The notes under the pieces: generated by a model
Told to the model about the DNA's origin: nothing
Seen by the model: only the letters and a program-made list of their open reading frames with translations
The model's database searches: none
Shown here: one piece after another, positions 1 through 8,355 of the stretch
Position numbering within the stretch: the first letter of the stretch is position 1
How the letters are laid out: each line of letters starts with the position of its first letter
Assembly (NCBI RefSeq): GCF_009767915.1
Contig: NZ_WSRP01000009.1
Span: 1 to 64,000, forward strand
Source of the DNA: Parasutterella muris
Lineage (GTDB): Bacteria > Pseudomonadota > Gammaproteobacteria > Burkholderiales > Burkholderiaceae_F
DNA length: 64,000 nt
Reading direction: 5' to 3'
Program-made: the position numbers and the translations under genes

Positions 1-36
1 TTTCATTAGTGTAGATATCTGTTCTTCAACTTTCAT
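1..36 (-). CDS. 5' end of an unidentified leftward gene (partial)
   Basis: An ATG with a good ribosome-binding site (AGGGAG, 9 nt upstream on the minus strand) opens a frame that leaves the window after 12 codons (MKVEEQISTLMK). That is too short to identify a family. The ribosome-binding site sits inside an inverted repeat, which suggests autoregulation. The alternative is a chance ATG next to a chance Shine-Dalgarno. Confidence 0.4.
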   Translation of the reverse strand, partial: MKVEEQISTLMK

Positions 37-37
37 T

Positions 38-59
38 GTTGACTCCCTAAGTAGTCAAC
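38..59. promoter_or_regulatory. Inverted repeat overlapping the RBS of the leftward gene
   Basis: GTTGACT and AGTCAAC form a perfect 7-bp inverted repeat with an 8-nt spacer. It covers the Shine-Dalgarno of the leftward partial gene and begins two bases upstream of its ATG. Such placement is typical of operators for small winged-helix repressors, but no regulator is identified, so the operator role is inference. Confidence 0.35.
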
Positions 60-362
60 TTTTTTCAGGACAAGACACGGTTAGAAGCCAATTTTTTACT
101 GCCGCTTTTCAATGAAAACACCCTGAGGCTTTTATCAATTTAAATTAACAGGCAGACTAAAGGAATCACCTGCTTTTAAGGATCCGCCTTTGCGGTTGAA
201 ACTTGCCTATACGCAAAGAAAGACGGACACACGACGCATCATCCGGAACGTCAGTGAAAACGACTTCCAAATACTGCCAATCGATAGTAAGTGAACTGAT
301 TCAAACGAAAACTGAGTTGTCTCTGCATTATCCTGTAACCTCCAACGAACAAAGGAGAAAAA
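60..362. other. Gene-free stretch between divergent genes
   Basis: I see no convincing gene here. A frame of about 100 codons beginning near 203 on the plus strand overlaps the tautomerase out of frame and has basic, low-complexity content. The right end holds the AAGGAG ribosome-binding site of the tautomerase. Promoters for both flanking genes presumably lie here, but I cannot place them with confidence. Confidence 0.5.
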
Positions 363-572
363 ATGCCTTATGTCAATATAAAAGTCACCGGCGACGAAGA
401 AGCTCCGACAAAAGAGCAGAAACAAAAACTTATCGAAGGCGTTACCAAACTCATTGGCGACGTTCTCGGCAAAAATACTTCAAATCTGGTTGTCGTCATT
501 GAAGAAATTCCAATGGACAATTACGGGATTGGAGGTCTTACTGTTCGAGAACGGAGAAAGAGTAAGAAATAA
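363..572 (+). CDS. 4-oxalocrotonate tautomerase family protein
   Basis: This 69-residue protein begins Met-Pro, and after Met removal the N-terminal proline would be the catalytic base of the tautomerase superfamily. The sequence MPYVNIKVTG followed by a helix with EQKQKLIEGVTKLIGDVL, then VVVIEEIPMDNYGIGG, is the standard single beta-alpha-beta unit of the 4-OT family, which works as a hexamer converting enol to keto acids. The start is fixed by AAGGAG 6 nt upstream. The true substrate is unknown; small stand-alone 4-OT homologues often have no assigned pathway. The gene stands alone, about 200 bp before the transketolase-like gene. Confidence 0.85.
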   Translation: MPYVNIKVTGDEEAPTKEQKQKLIEGVTKLIGDVLGKNTSNLVVVIEEIPMDNYGIGGLTVRERRKSKK

Positions 573-772
573 CGAGGCAATATTTTTTTCGCTCGCATTA
601 GGCAGACCCGAAGCAGCTCTGCCCTAGGGTTTCTTCGTCCTTTAAATTAAATAACCCCTTATTCCTTTGTAACAATACATAGCAGTTTGTTCTTTTTGGA
701 CGACCGAGAACTGCCTATCAGTCTTCTGCCAATTATCTTTCTTCACATTGATTTTTTGTAGGGAGAAAGAAA

Positions 773-2530
773 TTGAAACTTATTGATATCAAGTCTCCGA
801 AAGATATTAAAAACCTCAGCATCGACGAGTTAAAGGATTTAGCCTCTCAAATGCGCAGTGCCATTGTCAATTACACATCCACAATCGGCGGCCATGTCGG
901 GCCAAACCTCGGCGATGTGGAAGCGCTCATTGCACTTCACTATGTATTTGACGCTCCGAAAGACAAACTCGTCATTGATGTTTCGCATCAAGACTTTGTC
1001 CATAAGATGCTGACCGGTAGAGCCAAGTATTATTTGGAGAAGGATAAGTTCCGCGACATCGGAGAATTTACCGATCCAAAAGAAAGTCCGGAGTATGACC
1101 TCTTTTACGCCGGCCACACTTCTCCCTCAATCAGCCTAAGTTTCGGTTTAGCTAAAGCAAGAGCACTCAAAAAACAAAGCTGCAATATCGTCGCCTTTAT
1201 CGGTGACGGTTCACTCAGCGGCGGTGTCGCGTTTGAAGGCCTGGACGCTGCAGGGAAACTGAACAGCAACTTTATTGTCATCGTCAACGACAATCAGATG
1301 GCCATCGCCGAGAATCACGGAAGTCTCTATGACAACCTTCAGGAGCTGAGAGAAACGAACGGTCAGAGCTCGAACAACTTCTTTAAGACTCTTGGCTACG
1401 ACTACGTTTACGTCCGTGACGGCAATAACTTAGAAGCTCTCATTAAGGCTTATAAGAAAGTCAAGGACTCTCATAAACCGGTCGTCGTTCACATTAACAC
1501 TCAGAAAGGTCTCGGCTATAAGCCCGCGGAAGCGCTCCGCGAAGAATTCCACTTCTCCGCTCCGTACGACGTCGCAGACGGAGAGCCGCTTGTACAGTCC
1601 AACAGCCCGGACTACATCACCGTCACCCGCGATTACCTCCTTCAGAAGGTAAAAGAAGATCCGACACTTCTCATTATTTCTTCGGCAACCCCTGAAGTAT
1701 TCGGATTCATGGAAAAAGAACGCAAGGAATGCGGTGAACAATACATCGACGTTGCGATCGCGGAGCAGACCGGTGTATCCACAATGGCCGGCGCGGCCCG
1801 CGCAGGCGCAAAGGTGATCTACCCGGTCGCCGCCACATTCCTTCAAAGAGCTTATGACCAACTGGAACAGGACTGGGCAATGAATGATTCTCCTGCCGTC
1901 ATGCCTGTACTGCACACCGGCATCAGAGGACTCACCGATTTAACCCACTTGGGCTTTTGGGACATCCCGATGATTGCCTCTATTCCGAACATTGTTTATC
2001 TTGCACCGACAAACGCGGAAGAGTACAAGGCAATGATGGACTGGGCATTAAGCAAAAATCAGCATAAAGTTGCGATTCGAGTACCGACTTATAGCTTTGA
2101 ACTCGCAGACGGATCTGTAGATACCGACTACAGCGATCTGAACAAATTTAAGGTCGTCCGCAGCGGCAAAGATGTCGCGATCATCGCTGCCGGTGACTTC
2201 TTTGTTAAAGGCAGACAGATAGCGGATGAACTGGCCAAGAAAGGTATTCAAGCCACACTCATCAACCCGCGCTTTGTCTCCGGCGTTGATGAAGAACTCA
2301 TTCTTTCTCTGGAAAAAGACCACAAACTTATCGTCACACTCGAGGACGGAAGCATTGAGGGCGGCTTTGGCGGTCGAGTCGCACAAACAGCGGCTCCTAC
2401 CTCTATGAGATGCCTGACATACGGATTAAAGAAAGAATTTGTCGATCGCTACAATCCGGACGAACTGGAAGAAAAATATGGCTTGACCGTTCCTCAGATC
2501 GTCTCTGACATTGAAAATATTCTGAAGTAA
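773..2530 (+). CDS. DXS-like thiamine-diphosphate transketolase (1-deoxy-D-xylulose-5-phosphate synthase family)
   Basis: The 585-residue protein starts at a TTG preceded by GGGAGAAAGAAA. The thiamine diphosphate motif GDGSLSGG is at about residues 144-151 and its NDN end at 172-174. GGHVGPNLG near residue 40, VSHQDFVHKMLTGR near 70 and GHTSPSIS near 114 match the DXS branch of transketolases rather than classical TktA. Canonical DXS is about 620 residues, and this copy is shorter and diverges at several DXS positions, so it may be a paralogue with another ketol substrate rather than the isoprenoid enzyme. The iron alcohol dehydrogenase gene follows 100 bp later, beyond a terminator, so the two may be functionally linked but need not be one transcript. 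Confidence 0.75.
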   Translation: MKLIDIKSPKDIKNLSIDELKDLASQMRSAIVNYTSTIGGHVGPNLGDVEALIALHYVFDAPKDKLVIDVSHQDFVHKMLTGRAKYYLEKDKFRDIGEFTDPKESPEYDLFYAGHTSPSISLSFGLAKARALKKQSCNIVAFIGDGSLSGGVAFEGLDAAGKLNSNFIVIVNDNQMAIAENHGSLYDNLQELRETNGQSSNNFFKTLGYDYVYVRDGNNLEALIKAYKKVKDSHKPVVVHINTQKGLGYKPAEALREEFHFSAPYDVADGEPLVQSNSPDYITVTRDYLLQKVKEDPTLLIISSATPEVFGFMEKERKECGEQYIDVAIAEQTGVSTMAGAARAGAKVIYPVAATFLQRAYDQLEQDWAMNDSPAVMPVLHTGIRGLTDLTHLGFWDIPMIASIPNIVYLAPTNAEEYKAMMDWALSKNQHKVAIRVPTYSFELADGSVDTDYSDLNKFKVVRSGKDVAIIAAGDFFVKGRQIADELAKKGIQATLINPRFVSGVDEELILSLEKDHKLIVTLEDGSIEGGFGGRVAQTAAPTSMRCLTYGLKKEFVDRYNPDELEEKYGLTVPQIVSDIENILK

Positions 2531-2552
2531 TCGGAATAGTTAAACTTTGTGT

Positions 2553-2586
2553 ACGGCGCATTTCTCAGGGGGTGCGCCGTTTTTGT
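2553..2586 (+). terminator. Rho-independent terminator after the DXS-like gene
   Basis: ACGGCGCA and TGCGCCGT form a perfect 8-bp stem with a 12-nt loop, followed directly by TTTTTGTC. It begins 22 bp after the stop codon. Confidence 0.85.
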
Positions 2587-2632
2587 CTTCATGATTTAAT
2601 ATGCATCTTCCATCAACCTAATGTAAAACATC

Positions 2633-3799
2633 ATGATTTCCTTCTGCATACCGACAAAATTTCTCTTTGGAGCCGGTGCTCTGAAACAGCTTCACAAACA
2701 ACAACTGCCGGGTAAAAAAACGCTTATCGTCATTACGCAGGGGAAATCGGCAAGAAAGCACGGATATCTGGCCGAACTCGAAAAGCAGCTTGATCTTGCC
2801 GGAGTCGAACACATGGTTTATGACGGTATTCGTCCGAACCCGACTAAGGACAGCATCATGGAAGCGGCTGCCGCTGCCCGCAGAGAGAACTGTGATTTCA
2901 TTACAGCGCTTGGCGGGGGCTCTCCTATGGATAGTGCGAAAGTCATTGCGGTGATGGCTACCAACCCCGGTGACCTTTGGGATTACTGCGTCAAAGGAAC
3001 CGGAAAAGGTCTTCCTATCCAGAATCAGCCTCTTCCGATTGTATGCGTCACCACCACTGCCGGCACAGGTTCTGAGGCAGACGGAGGCGCGGTTATCAGC
3101 AACACTGAAACCTGCGAGAAGTATGGCATCGGTGATCCGCGCATGTTCCCGACGCTTTCTGTTGTTGACCCTGAACTAATGCTTTCTGTACCACCGGCGC
3201 AAACAGCGTATCAGGGACTTGATACATTCTTCCATTTAGCCGAAGGCTATATTTCCAGAACATCCAATCTCTTCAACCAGATGTTTGCTCTGACCGGAAT
3301 TGAGAACGTCTCCAAATATTTAGCGATTTCGATTAAGGACGGTACAAACCTCGAGGCTCGCGAGCATATGGCTTTTGCCAACACACTCGGCGGATTTGTT
3401 ATGGCGACGGGTCGTCTCACCAGCGAGCATGCTATGGAGCATGTGCTGAGCGCGCACTATCCTTCTCTGCCTCACGGTGCGGGACTCATCTTATTATGCC
3501 GCGCCTACTTCGGCCACTTCATCAGCTGCGGCGCTGTCCCGGAAAAATTCATCAAAATGGCTCAGGCTATGGGGATAAAAGACGCGAATAAGCCTGAAGA
3601 CTTTCTGACAGCCTTGGAGGATCTTCTTAAGGACTGCGGCGTCGCTGATCTGAAGATGAGTGATTTCGGAATCAAAGCTAATGAAATGGAACAATTCGGA
3701 ATCGAAGCGAAAACGGTCACTCCGGAAATGTTCGCCAATGACCCGGCAGAAATGACAAAGGAAGACTGTATTGAAATCTACAGAAAGTCTTACCGCTGA
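2633..3799 (+). CDS. Iron-containing (group III) alcohol dehydrogenase
   Basis: The 388-residue length is normal for the family. The nucleotide-binding signature GGGSPMDSAK is at about residues 94-103. Metal ligands of the family are recognisable: Asp and His in YQGLDTFFHLAEGY, and two further His in the block SEHAMEHVLSAHYPSLPHGAG. The enzyme should reduce an aldehyde or oxidise an alcohol in the cytoplasm using NAD(P) and Fe2+ or Zn2+; the substrate cannot be read from sequence. The ATG at 2633 has a weak Shine-Dalgarno. Terminators lie on both sides, so it is probably a single-gene unit. Confidence 0.88.
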   Translation: MISFCIPTKFLFGAGALKQLHKQQLPGKKTLIVITQGKSARKHGYLAELEKQLDLAGVEHMVYDGIRPNPTKDSIMEAAAAARRENCDFITALGGGSPMDSAKVIAVMATNPGDLWDYCVKGTGKGLPIQNQPLPIVCVTTTAGTGSEADGGAVISNTETCEKYGIGDPRMFPTLSVVDPELMLSVPPAQTAYQGLDTFFHLAEGYISRTSNLFNQMFALTGIENVSKYLAISIKDGTNLEAREHMAFANTLGGFVMATGRLTSEHAMEHVLSAHYPSLPHGAGLILLCRAYFGHFISCGAVPEKFIKMAQAMGIKDANKPEDFLTALEDLLKDCGVADLKMSDFGIKANEMEQFGIEAKTVTPEMFANDPAEMTKEDCIEIYRKSYR

Positions 3800-3867
3800 T
3801 TCCGCGGATTTAGACAGAAACAATTTAGGGCCGCTTCTATAACAATTAGAGCAACTCTTAAAACCGC

Positions 3868-3915
3868 AAAACTTCCCGCACCTGATACGACGTTAGCGCG
3901 GGAAGTTTTGTTTTT
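3868..3915 (+). terminator. Rho-independent terminator after the iron alcohol dehydrogenase
   Basis: AAAACTTCCCGC and GCGGGAAGTTTT form a perfect 12-bp stem with an 18-nt loop, followed by GTTTTTG. The A-rich left flank allows it to act on the minus strand too, where the pseudogene converges. Confidence 0.85.
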
Positions 3916-3960
3916 GTCTGCGCTTTCTTCCATTGAGAAAGCGTCTTCAAGTTTTACATG

Positions 3961-4261
3961 CTAGTTGGCTTCAGCAGCGTTTTTGCCGGCAATGCGGCCG
4001 GAAAGCAAGTCGATCGCATTTTCATCCGGATAGCGCAGTTTATTCTGAACCAGCCAATATGTAGATCCCGGCCGCGCGAACACCGCCTTTGAAAGAACAT
4101 CTCGAGCTGCGCCATCGTTAACGAAACGATCGCCTTTTTATCTTCTGCTGTCAGCGTTCTGTCCAAGACACCGATCGCTAAGTCTTGCGCCAATACCAAC
4201 CCGGAAGGAAGGAAAAGGGAAAGTACGAAAAAACAACAGACAAAATAATGTGCTTTTTCAT
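3961..4261 (-). pseudogene. Small secreted-protein gene broken by two frameshifts
   Basis: No single frame spans the region, but three successive frames join into a plausible small exported protein. The first begins MKKHIILSVVFS (signal-peptide-like). The second continues LVLAQDLAIGVLDRTLTAED and on to LTMAQLE. The third carries DVLSKAVFARPGSTYWLVQ through to GKNAAEAN and a stop. Both joins fall where adjacent frames overlap without stops, as expected for recent single-base indels. The family is not recognised. Sequencing errors could produce the same picture. Confidence 0.55.
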
Positions 4262-4289
4262 ACTTTCCATAGTGTTTCGTCAGCCCGAT

Positions 4290-4784
4290 TTATTTGGCAA
4301 AGCTCTTTAGGCTCTCGCCTGTCATACGGCAGATACGCCAATCCGGCATAACAACCGCGCCGATTTTTTGGTAGAAATTAATCGCCGGCTGGTTCCAATC
4401 CAAGACACTCCATTCAAAGCGGCCGCATCCTTTCTCTACCGCAGTCTTCGCTAAAAACTGCATGATTCGCTTCCCGTAGCCTTTGCCTCGGAACTGCGGC
4501 ACAACAAATAAATCCTCGAGATAAAGACCGCGTCTGCTTAAAAAGGTGGAGTAGTTAAAGAAATACAGCGCAAATCCCACCGGAATCTCATCACCTAACT
4601 CATCCAATTCCCAAGCGATGACAGAGTAACAATCCGGCTTTTCGGAAAAAAGCGACTTTTCAAGAAGCTCAACGGTAGCCACACACTGATCTTCTAATTT
4701 TTCATATTTGGCCAATCCGCGAATTAAGTCCAAAATAATCGGACAGTCCTCTTTTCTGGCCGGTTTAATTAAAAACTGAGACAT
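4290..4784 (-). CDS. GNAT acetyltransferase, diamine/thialysine acetyltransferase-like
   Basis: The 164-residue protein has the GNAT acetyl-CoA signature in the block LFVVPQFRGKGYGKRIM (R/QxxGxG/A). The surrounding blocks, including FFNYSTFLSRRGLYLEDLF and LDWNQPAINFYQKIGA, are the hallmarks of the spermidine/spermine or thialysine N-acetyltransferase subgroup. The likely role is acetylation of a small polyamine or amino acid in the cytoplasm; the exact substrate is inference. It begins 15 bp after the secreted-protein gene, with a GGAAG-type ribosome-binding site, so the two form a likely operon. Confidence 0.85.
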   Translation of the reverse strand: MSQFLIKPARKEDCPIILDLIRGLAKYEKLEDQCVATVELLEKSLFSEKPDCYSVIAWELDELGDEIPVGFALYFFNYSTFLSRRGLYLEDLFVVPQFRGKGYGKRIMQFLAKTAVEKGCGRFEWSVLDWNQPAINFYQKIGAVVMPDWRICRMTGESLKSFAK

Positions 4785-4799
4785 CCTTACACTTCCTGT

Positions 4800-5384
4800 T
4801 TAGTTTTGCGGAGCTGGCGACGATTGTGTCGGCGCGTCTGCCTTCTTACAGAATCCTTTATACAGCACAGACATTGTGCTTTTATCGACGATCGGTCTCA
4901 TCTTGCGATCAAACTGCTGCTGTTTAACTTTAGCGCCCTTCCCGTCTGCTTCAGCGTAGGCCGCAATCGCTAAAGGCGCATACTGATTCTGTGCGCAGTC
5001 AATGACATATTGAATTTTGGAAGATTTTGAATCAGGAATGAATCCGCGATTCTGCATCGTCCAAAAATAGACCTCGTCGCCTTTTCTGCGTATGCCGGTC
5101 TTGATCACGTAAAACTCGTCAGCAATTTTGATTAAGTTCTGTCGGCCAATAACTGGTGGAATAAAAATAGGCATTGGGGCAGCAGAGCCCGACTGAGTAT
5201 TGTTTAGATTACGAACCGCAGGCGATGAAGACCGGTAGGTCGGTCTCGGATAGGTTCTCTGAGGAACGGCTGCAGGTCGTGACGGTCTAATGGTTGTGCG
5301 TCCTCCAAGCCTTGCCGCTTCGCAGTCTGCAGCAACAGTAAATAAGAAGAGCACAGAACAAAGCATTGGAATGGTTCTTTTCAT
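4800..5384 (-). CDS. Secreted protein of unknown function
   Basis: I chose the start at 5384 because it has AAGGAG seven bases upstream and gives a clean signal peptide (MKRTIPMLCSVLFLFTVAAD, cleavage near CEA-AR). The frame continues upstream about 33 codons without a better start. The mature part opens with a Pro/Arg/Ser-rich linker (residues about 25-70) followed by a compact domain with KIADEFYVIKTGIRRKGDEV and a Cys pair. This suggests a periplasmic or surface protein. I do not recognise the family. It is co-oriented with and just upstream of the acetyltransferase gene. Confidence 0.65.
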   Translation of the reverse strand: MKRTIPMLCSVLFLFTVAADCEAARLGGRTTIRPSRPAAVPQRTYPRPTYRSSSPAVRNLNNTQSGSAAPMPIFIPPVIGRQNLIKIADEFYVIKTGIRRKGDEVYFWTMQNRGFIPDSKSSKIQYVIDCAQNQYAPLAIAAYAEADGKGAKVKQQQFDRKMRPIVDKSTMSVLYKGFCKKADAPTQSSPAPQN

Positions 5385-5467
5385 ATATTCTCCTTGTTTC
5401 TTGAAATTATGCGCTTTCGGATTCCCTGCTTTGCGATTTTTCGCGAACTCAAGGAAAACCATAAGGG

Positions 5468-5503
5468 AAAAGCACCTCTTCAATTGAATGAAGAGGTGCT
5501 TTT
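5468..5503 (-). terminator. Perfect 15-bp terminator hairpin after iadA
   Basis: AAAAGCACCTCTTCA and TGAAGAGGTGCTTTT form a perfect 15-bp stem with a 6-nt loop. It lies 27 bp beyond the iadA stop, between iadA and the next leftward gene, so it most likely ends the dcuC-iadA transcript. The A/T flanks make it symmetrical in principle. Confidence 0.85.
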
Positions 5504-5529
5504 AGTCTTATACAAATCAGCGAGAGGGA

Positions 5530-6672
5530 TTAGTACTCAAAAGTTCCTTTTTTGAGGATTTCACCATTGCGCATCATGGCAGCACCCTTAGCGAATACAT
5601 CCTTGAGCTCCCAGTTCTGATCAAAGAGGCAGAAGTCTGCGCTTGCGCCGCACTTAACTTCACCTTTGCCTCTAAGTTCGAGCCCCTGCGCCACATTGCG
5701 AGTCAGCAGCGGAAGAACTTTCTGAACTTCATGTCCTCTTGAAATCAGTTTCTTGAGGTCACGCAGGTTACAGGCCACTCCGCCGATACCAAGACCTACC
5801 ATTTCGCCTTTCTCGTTAAATCTTGGAACAGAACCGTGTCCATCGGAACTCATGGTGATAAGCGACTGATCAACACCGGCGTCCCAAGCCGCTTCAACTG
5901 CATCTGCCGGGCTTTCAAAGGCACATGAACCACCCGTTGTAATATCGATGCGGCCGCCGCGTTTACCAAATTCCAGCGCTTTACCAAAGACATACTTGTC
6001 TCGAGCGCAGTGCGTCGGACGGATATGACGGATCGGGAATCCGCGGTTCACAATGTCCTCAAACATTTCAAATGCGCCGGGAACATTGCCAAGATGGATA
6101 TGAAGTACTCCGATTTTTCCTGCGATCATTCCGCCAACGCGGATCTGGGTGAGAAGATCCAGGACCTGCTGTGTTGTCGGGAAAGAGGAACGGTGATCAC
6201 CGAGCGCGATTTTCACGCCTAAAACTTCGTGAACCATCAGAAGATCGTTTTTCACGCTTCCTGTAAGCGTTGTCGGCGGATAGGCATAGTTACTTGTGTA
6301 CATCCAAGCAGAAACCCCTTCGTCAGTAAGGGCCTGGACTTTTGCCAAAAGATTGGGAATGGAACGGGAAACGCTGTCCGTTCCGGAAACTCCGACAAGA
6401 CTGGTTGTACCGCATTCAACGAGTTCAGACAGTACGATTTCCGGTGTGCGGCTCTTCGGACCGCCCTCTCCGCCTCCGCCGGTAACATGAATATGCTGAT
6501 CAATGAAGCCCGGCGTCATGATCATGCCTTTGGCATCAACCATTTCGAGATCGGGGAGTACAACGGTGAGATCTTTGCCAATCGCGGCGACTTTGTCGTT
6601 GACAACGAGTACATCTTGGACGCCCATGTCGTCCGGATTGTAGAGATGAGCATTTTTAATAAGGTAAGCCAT
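5530..6672 (-). CDS. iadA: Isoaspartyl dipeptidase (beta-aspartyl peptidase)
   Basis: The 380-residue amidohydrolase aligns by eye to E. coli IadA along its whole length. The metal-binding HxH motif is GFIDQHIHVTGGGGEGGP near residue 58. The blocks SVSRSIPNLLAKVQAL, DHRSSFPT, RPTHCARDKYVF and the catalytic Asp in MSSDGHGS are all present, and a lysine in VGGMIAGK is placed for carboxylation. The enzyme cleaves beta-aspartyl dipeptides from damaged proteins and releases aspartate in the cytoplasm. It starts 12 bp after dcuC with its own AGGAG site. Aspartate made here is a substrate or counter-substrate for C4-dicarboxylate carriers, so the pairing makes metabolic sense. Confidence 0.95.
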   Translation of the reverse strand: MAYLIKNAHLYNPDDMGVQDVLVVNDKVAAIGKDLTVVLPDLEMVDAKGMIMTPGFIDQHIHVTGGGGEGGPKSRTPEIVLSELVECGTTSLVGVSGTDSVSRSIPNLLAKVQALTDEGVSAWMYTSNYAYPPTTLTGSVKNDLLMVHEVLGVKIALGDHRSSFPTTQQVLDLLTQIRVGGMIAGKIGVLHIHLGNVPGAFEMFEDIVNRGFPIRHIRPTHCARDKYVFGKALEFGKRGGRIDITTGGSCAFESPADAVEAAWDAGVDQSLITMSSDGHGSVPRFNEKGEMVGLGIGGVACNLRDLKKLISRGHEVQKVLPLLTRNVAQGLELRGKGEVKCGASADFCLFDQNWELKDVFAKGAAMMRNGEILKKGTFEY

Positions 6673-6684
6673 GTTTCATGTCTC

Positions 6685-8061
6685 CTAGAGGAAAATAAGG
6701 CTGCTTGCCACAGACACAACAACCGCGATGATCATCACGGGAATTGTTCTGCGGATCAAATCAATCGGTGTCAGGCCCGTAATGCCAGAAACCGCAATGA
6801 TCACACCGGCGATCGGGCTCATAGTTCGTGCGATACCGGCAGAAAGCTGAACCGGCACAACGAGCGCCAGAGTCGGAATACCAACAGAGGAAGCCGCTTC
6901 AGGGAGCAGCGGAGAGAAAGCGAAGAATGCCGCATTTCCGGATCCGGTCACAATCGCAGCAACAATCATGATGACAAGCATCACAAGAAGCATGATGACT
7001 AAACCCGCGTTCTGCATAGAAGCAGCCGCCTGAATCATTGTTGAGATACCGCCGATTTTATTGAGGCCCAGCGCAAAGAGCTCCGCACAGACAATCAGGC
7101 TGACTGTGGAAGTAAATACTTTGCCCATGCCTTCGAAGATTGCCTGAGAATCTTTGCAGCACTGCTTGAAGTCGCGGCGCGTCAGGATATCAATAACCAG
7201 TGTGATGATTAAAGAGACGATGATGGCTGTGACAAGACTCAGCTTAATGCCTTTGTAGACCAGCGGAGAGAAGATGACGAGCAGGAAGAGAGGAAGCATC
7301 GGAAGAATCGCGTAGTAAGCGGGACCGGCACCTTCAAGAGCCTTATCAACATCCATTGTGCTTTCAGGGCCGTTCTCAGCATTGGCCTTGGCTCCTTCTC
7401 TCCGGTCAAACCAGCGCTGAACAAAGAAGTGACCGATCGCAACGGAGGCAATCGTGCACAGCGCAACCGGACCCTGACCCTGAATGAAATATGTAACTAC
7501 GTCCATTCCGCACAGATCCGCAGCACGCATCGCATTGGAGCTCGACGGTCCGAGGTCCAAACAGCATGTCGTTGCGATAACCGCGGCGGCCGAGGTTCTG
7601 GATACGCCGAGCGCAACAAGGAGCGGATAGACGGAAGCCATTAAAAGGAGTCCGAGGCCGACAGCGGAGTTAACAAAGAGCGCGATGAACTGACCCACAA
7701 CATAAGTGAGTGCCAGCAGAACATAAGGGGAGCGAATCGCCTGGAGCGGTTTAACGCAGAGTTTTACCAGAGATTTGCTCGCGCCGATGCGGTCCATGTA
7801 CACCGCAAAACCGGCAATCGCCATAATGTTCAGGCCAAGACCGGGCAGGCGCCCTTTCATTAAATCGGTAAACGCCTGTGCGACGTCAAAAGCAAAGAAG
7901 TGTGTTGAATTCTTTGCCGCAACCGGAGCTACACCAGTGAAATACGCAATGAAAAGCAGAACTAAACCAATCAGCAAAAGAATGATCGGCGGATAATAAT
8001 TTTTTATGACAAAGTAAGCCACTAAGCCAATGGCTGCCAAAGTCAAAATAACTCCTAACAT
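6685..8061 (-). CDS. dcuC: Anaerobic C4-dicarboxylate transporter, DcuC family
   Basis: This 458-residue integral membrane protein has about 12 hydrophobic segments and the DcuC family blocks: GFAVYMDRIGAS near residue 85, YVVGQFIALFVNSAVGLGLLL, the TGSGNAAFFAF segment and ARTMSPIAGVIIAVSGI near the C-terminus. E. coli DcuC is 461 residues. The family moves fumarate, succinate, malate and aspartate during anaerobic growth, mainly as succinate efflux or exchange. AAGGAG precedes the ATG. The FNR-type box 68 bp upstream suggests induction without oxygen. It is the first gene of the dcuC-iadA operon. Confidence 0.92.
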   Translation of the reverse strand: MLGVILTLAAIGLVAYFVIKNYYPPIILLLIGLVLLFIAYFTGVAPVAAKNSTHFFAFDVAQAFTDLMKGRLPGLGLNIMAIAGFAVYMDRIGASKSLVKLCVKPLQAIRSPYVLLALTYVVGQFIALFVNSAVGLGLLLMASVYPLLVALGVSRTSAAAVIATTCCLDLGPSSSNAMRAADLCGMDVVTYFIQGQGPVALCTIASVAIGHFFVQRWFDRREGAKANAENGPESTMDVDKALEGAGPAYYAILPMLPLFLLVIFSPLVYKGIKLSLVTAIIVSLIITLVIDILTRRDFKQCCKDSQAIFEGMGKVFTSTVSLIVCAELFALGLNKIGGISTMIQAAASMQNAGLVIMLLVMLVIMIVAAIVTGSGNAAFFAFSPLLPEAASSVGIPTLALVVPVQLSAGIARTMSPIAGVIIAVSGITGLTPIDLIRRTIPVMIIAVVVSVASSLIFL

Positions 8062-8100
8062 GAGTAATCTCCTTGTAGTTTGAGGATTGAGGCACTTTTA

Positions 8101-8142
8101 ATCCTACACCGATACCAAGTCTTAGGTATTGATATTTATCAA
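8101..8142 (-). promoter_or_regulatory. FNR-type box and -10 element upstream of dcuC
   Basis: TTGATATTTATCAA (8129-8142) matches the FNR consensus TTGATNNNNATCAA exactly. On the minus strand a TAGGAT (8106-8101) lies where the -10 of a class II FNR promoter should be if the box is centred at -41.5, which puts the transcription start near 8094. CRP boxes are similar (TGTGA half-sites), but TTGAT half-sites favour FNR. Confidence 0.7.
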
Positions 8143-8283
8143 AAGGCACTCAAATCGTAATCCATTAAATAATTAATAGAAAGAATAGTATTTTCAATAC
8201 TATTAAGTTAAATCAATAACTAATTAACGGTATTTAATTCTTAATTAAATCAAAATTTATAGTATTTATACCTAGTTTCTGAT

Positions 8284-8355
8284 AGAATAAGAGGCAAGTA
8301 AATACTCTTGAAGTTAAGCATCCGTCGATGGCTAGGTTCTTCGGCGGATTTTATT
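8284..8355 (+). ncRNA. Possible short RNA ending in a terminator hairpin
   Basis: The plus strand carries TAGAAT (8284-8289, near-consensus -10), then about 30 nt, then a 9-bp hairpin (ATCCGTCGA, 8320-8328, with TCGGCGGAT, 8341-8349) followed by TTTATTT. No rightward gene precedes it, so the terminator has no other obvious client. A weak bidirectional terminator for the leftward esterase gene is the alternative. The rest of 8143-8283 is very AT-rich and I see nothing else there. Confidence 0.25.

Noticed and set aside
601-640. Hairpin GGCAGA...TCTGCC after the tautomerase as a terminator
   Set aside because: The 6-bp stem is followed by CTAGGGTTTC without a T run, too weak to list as a terminator.
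6229-7002. Long plus-strand frame (257 codons) across the iadA-dcuC junction
   Set aside because: It is antisense to two well-identified genes, rich in His, Arg and Asn as expected from codon shadowing, and has no ribosome-binding site.
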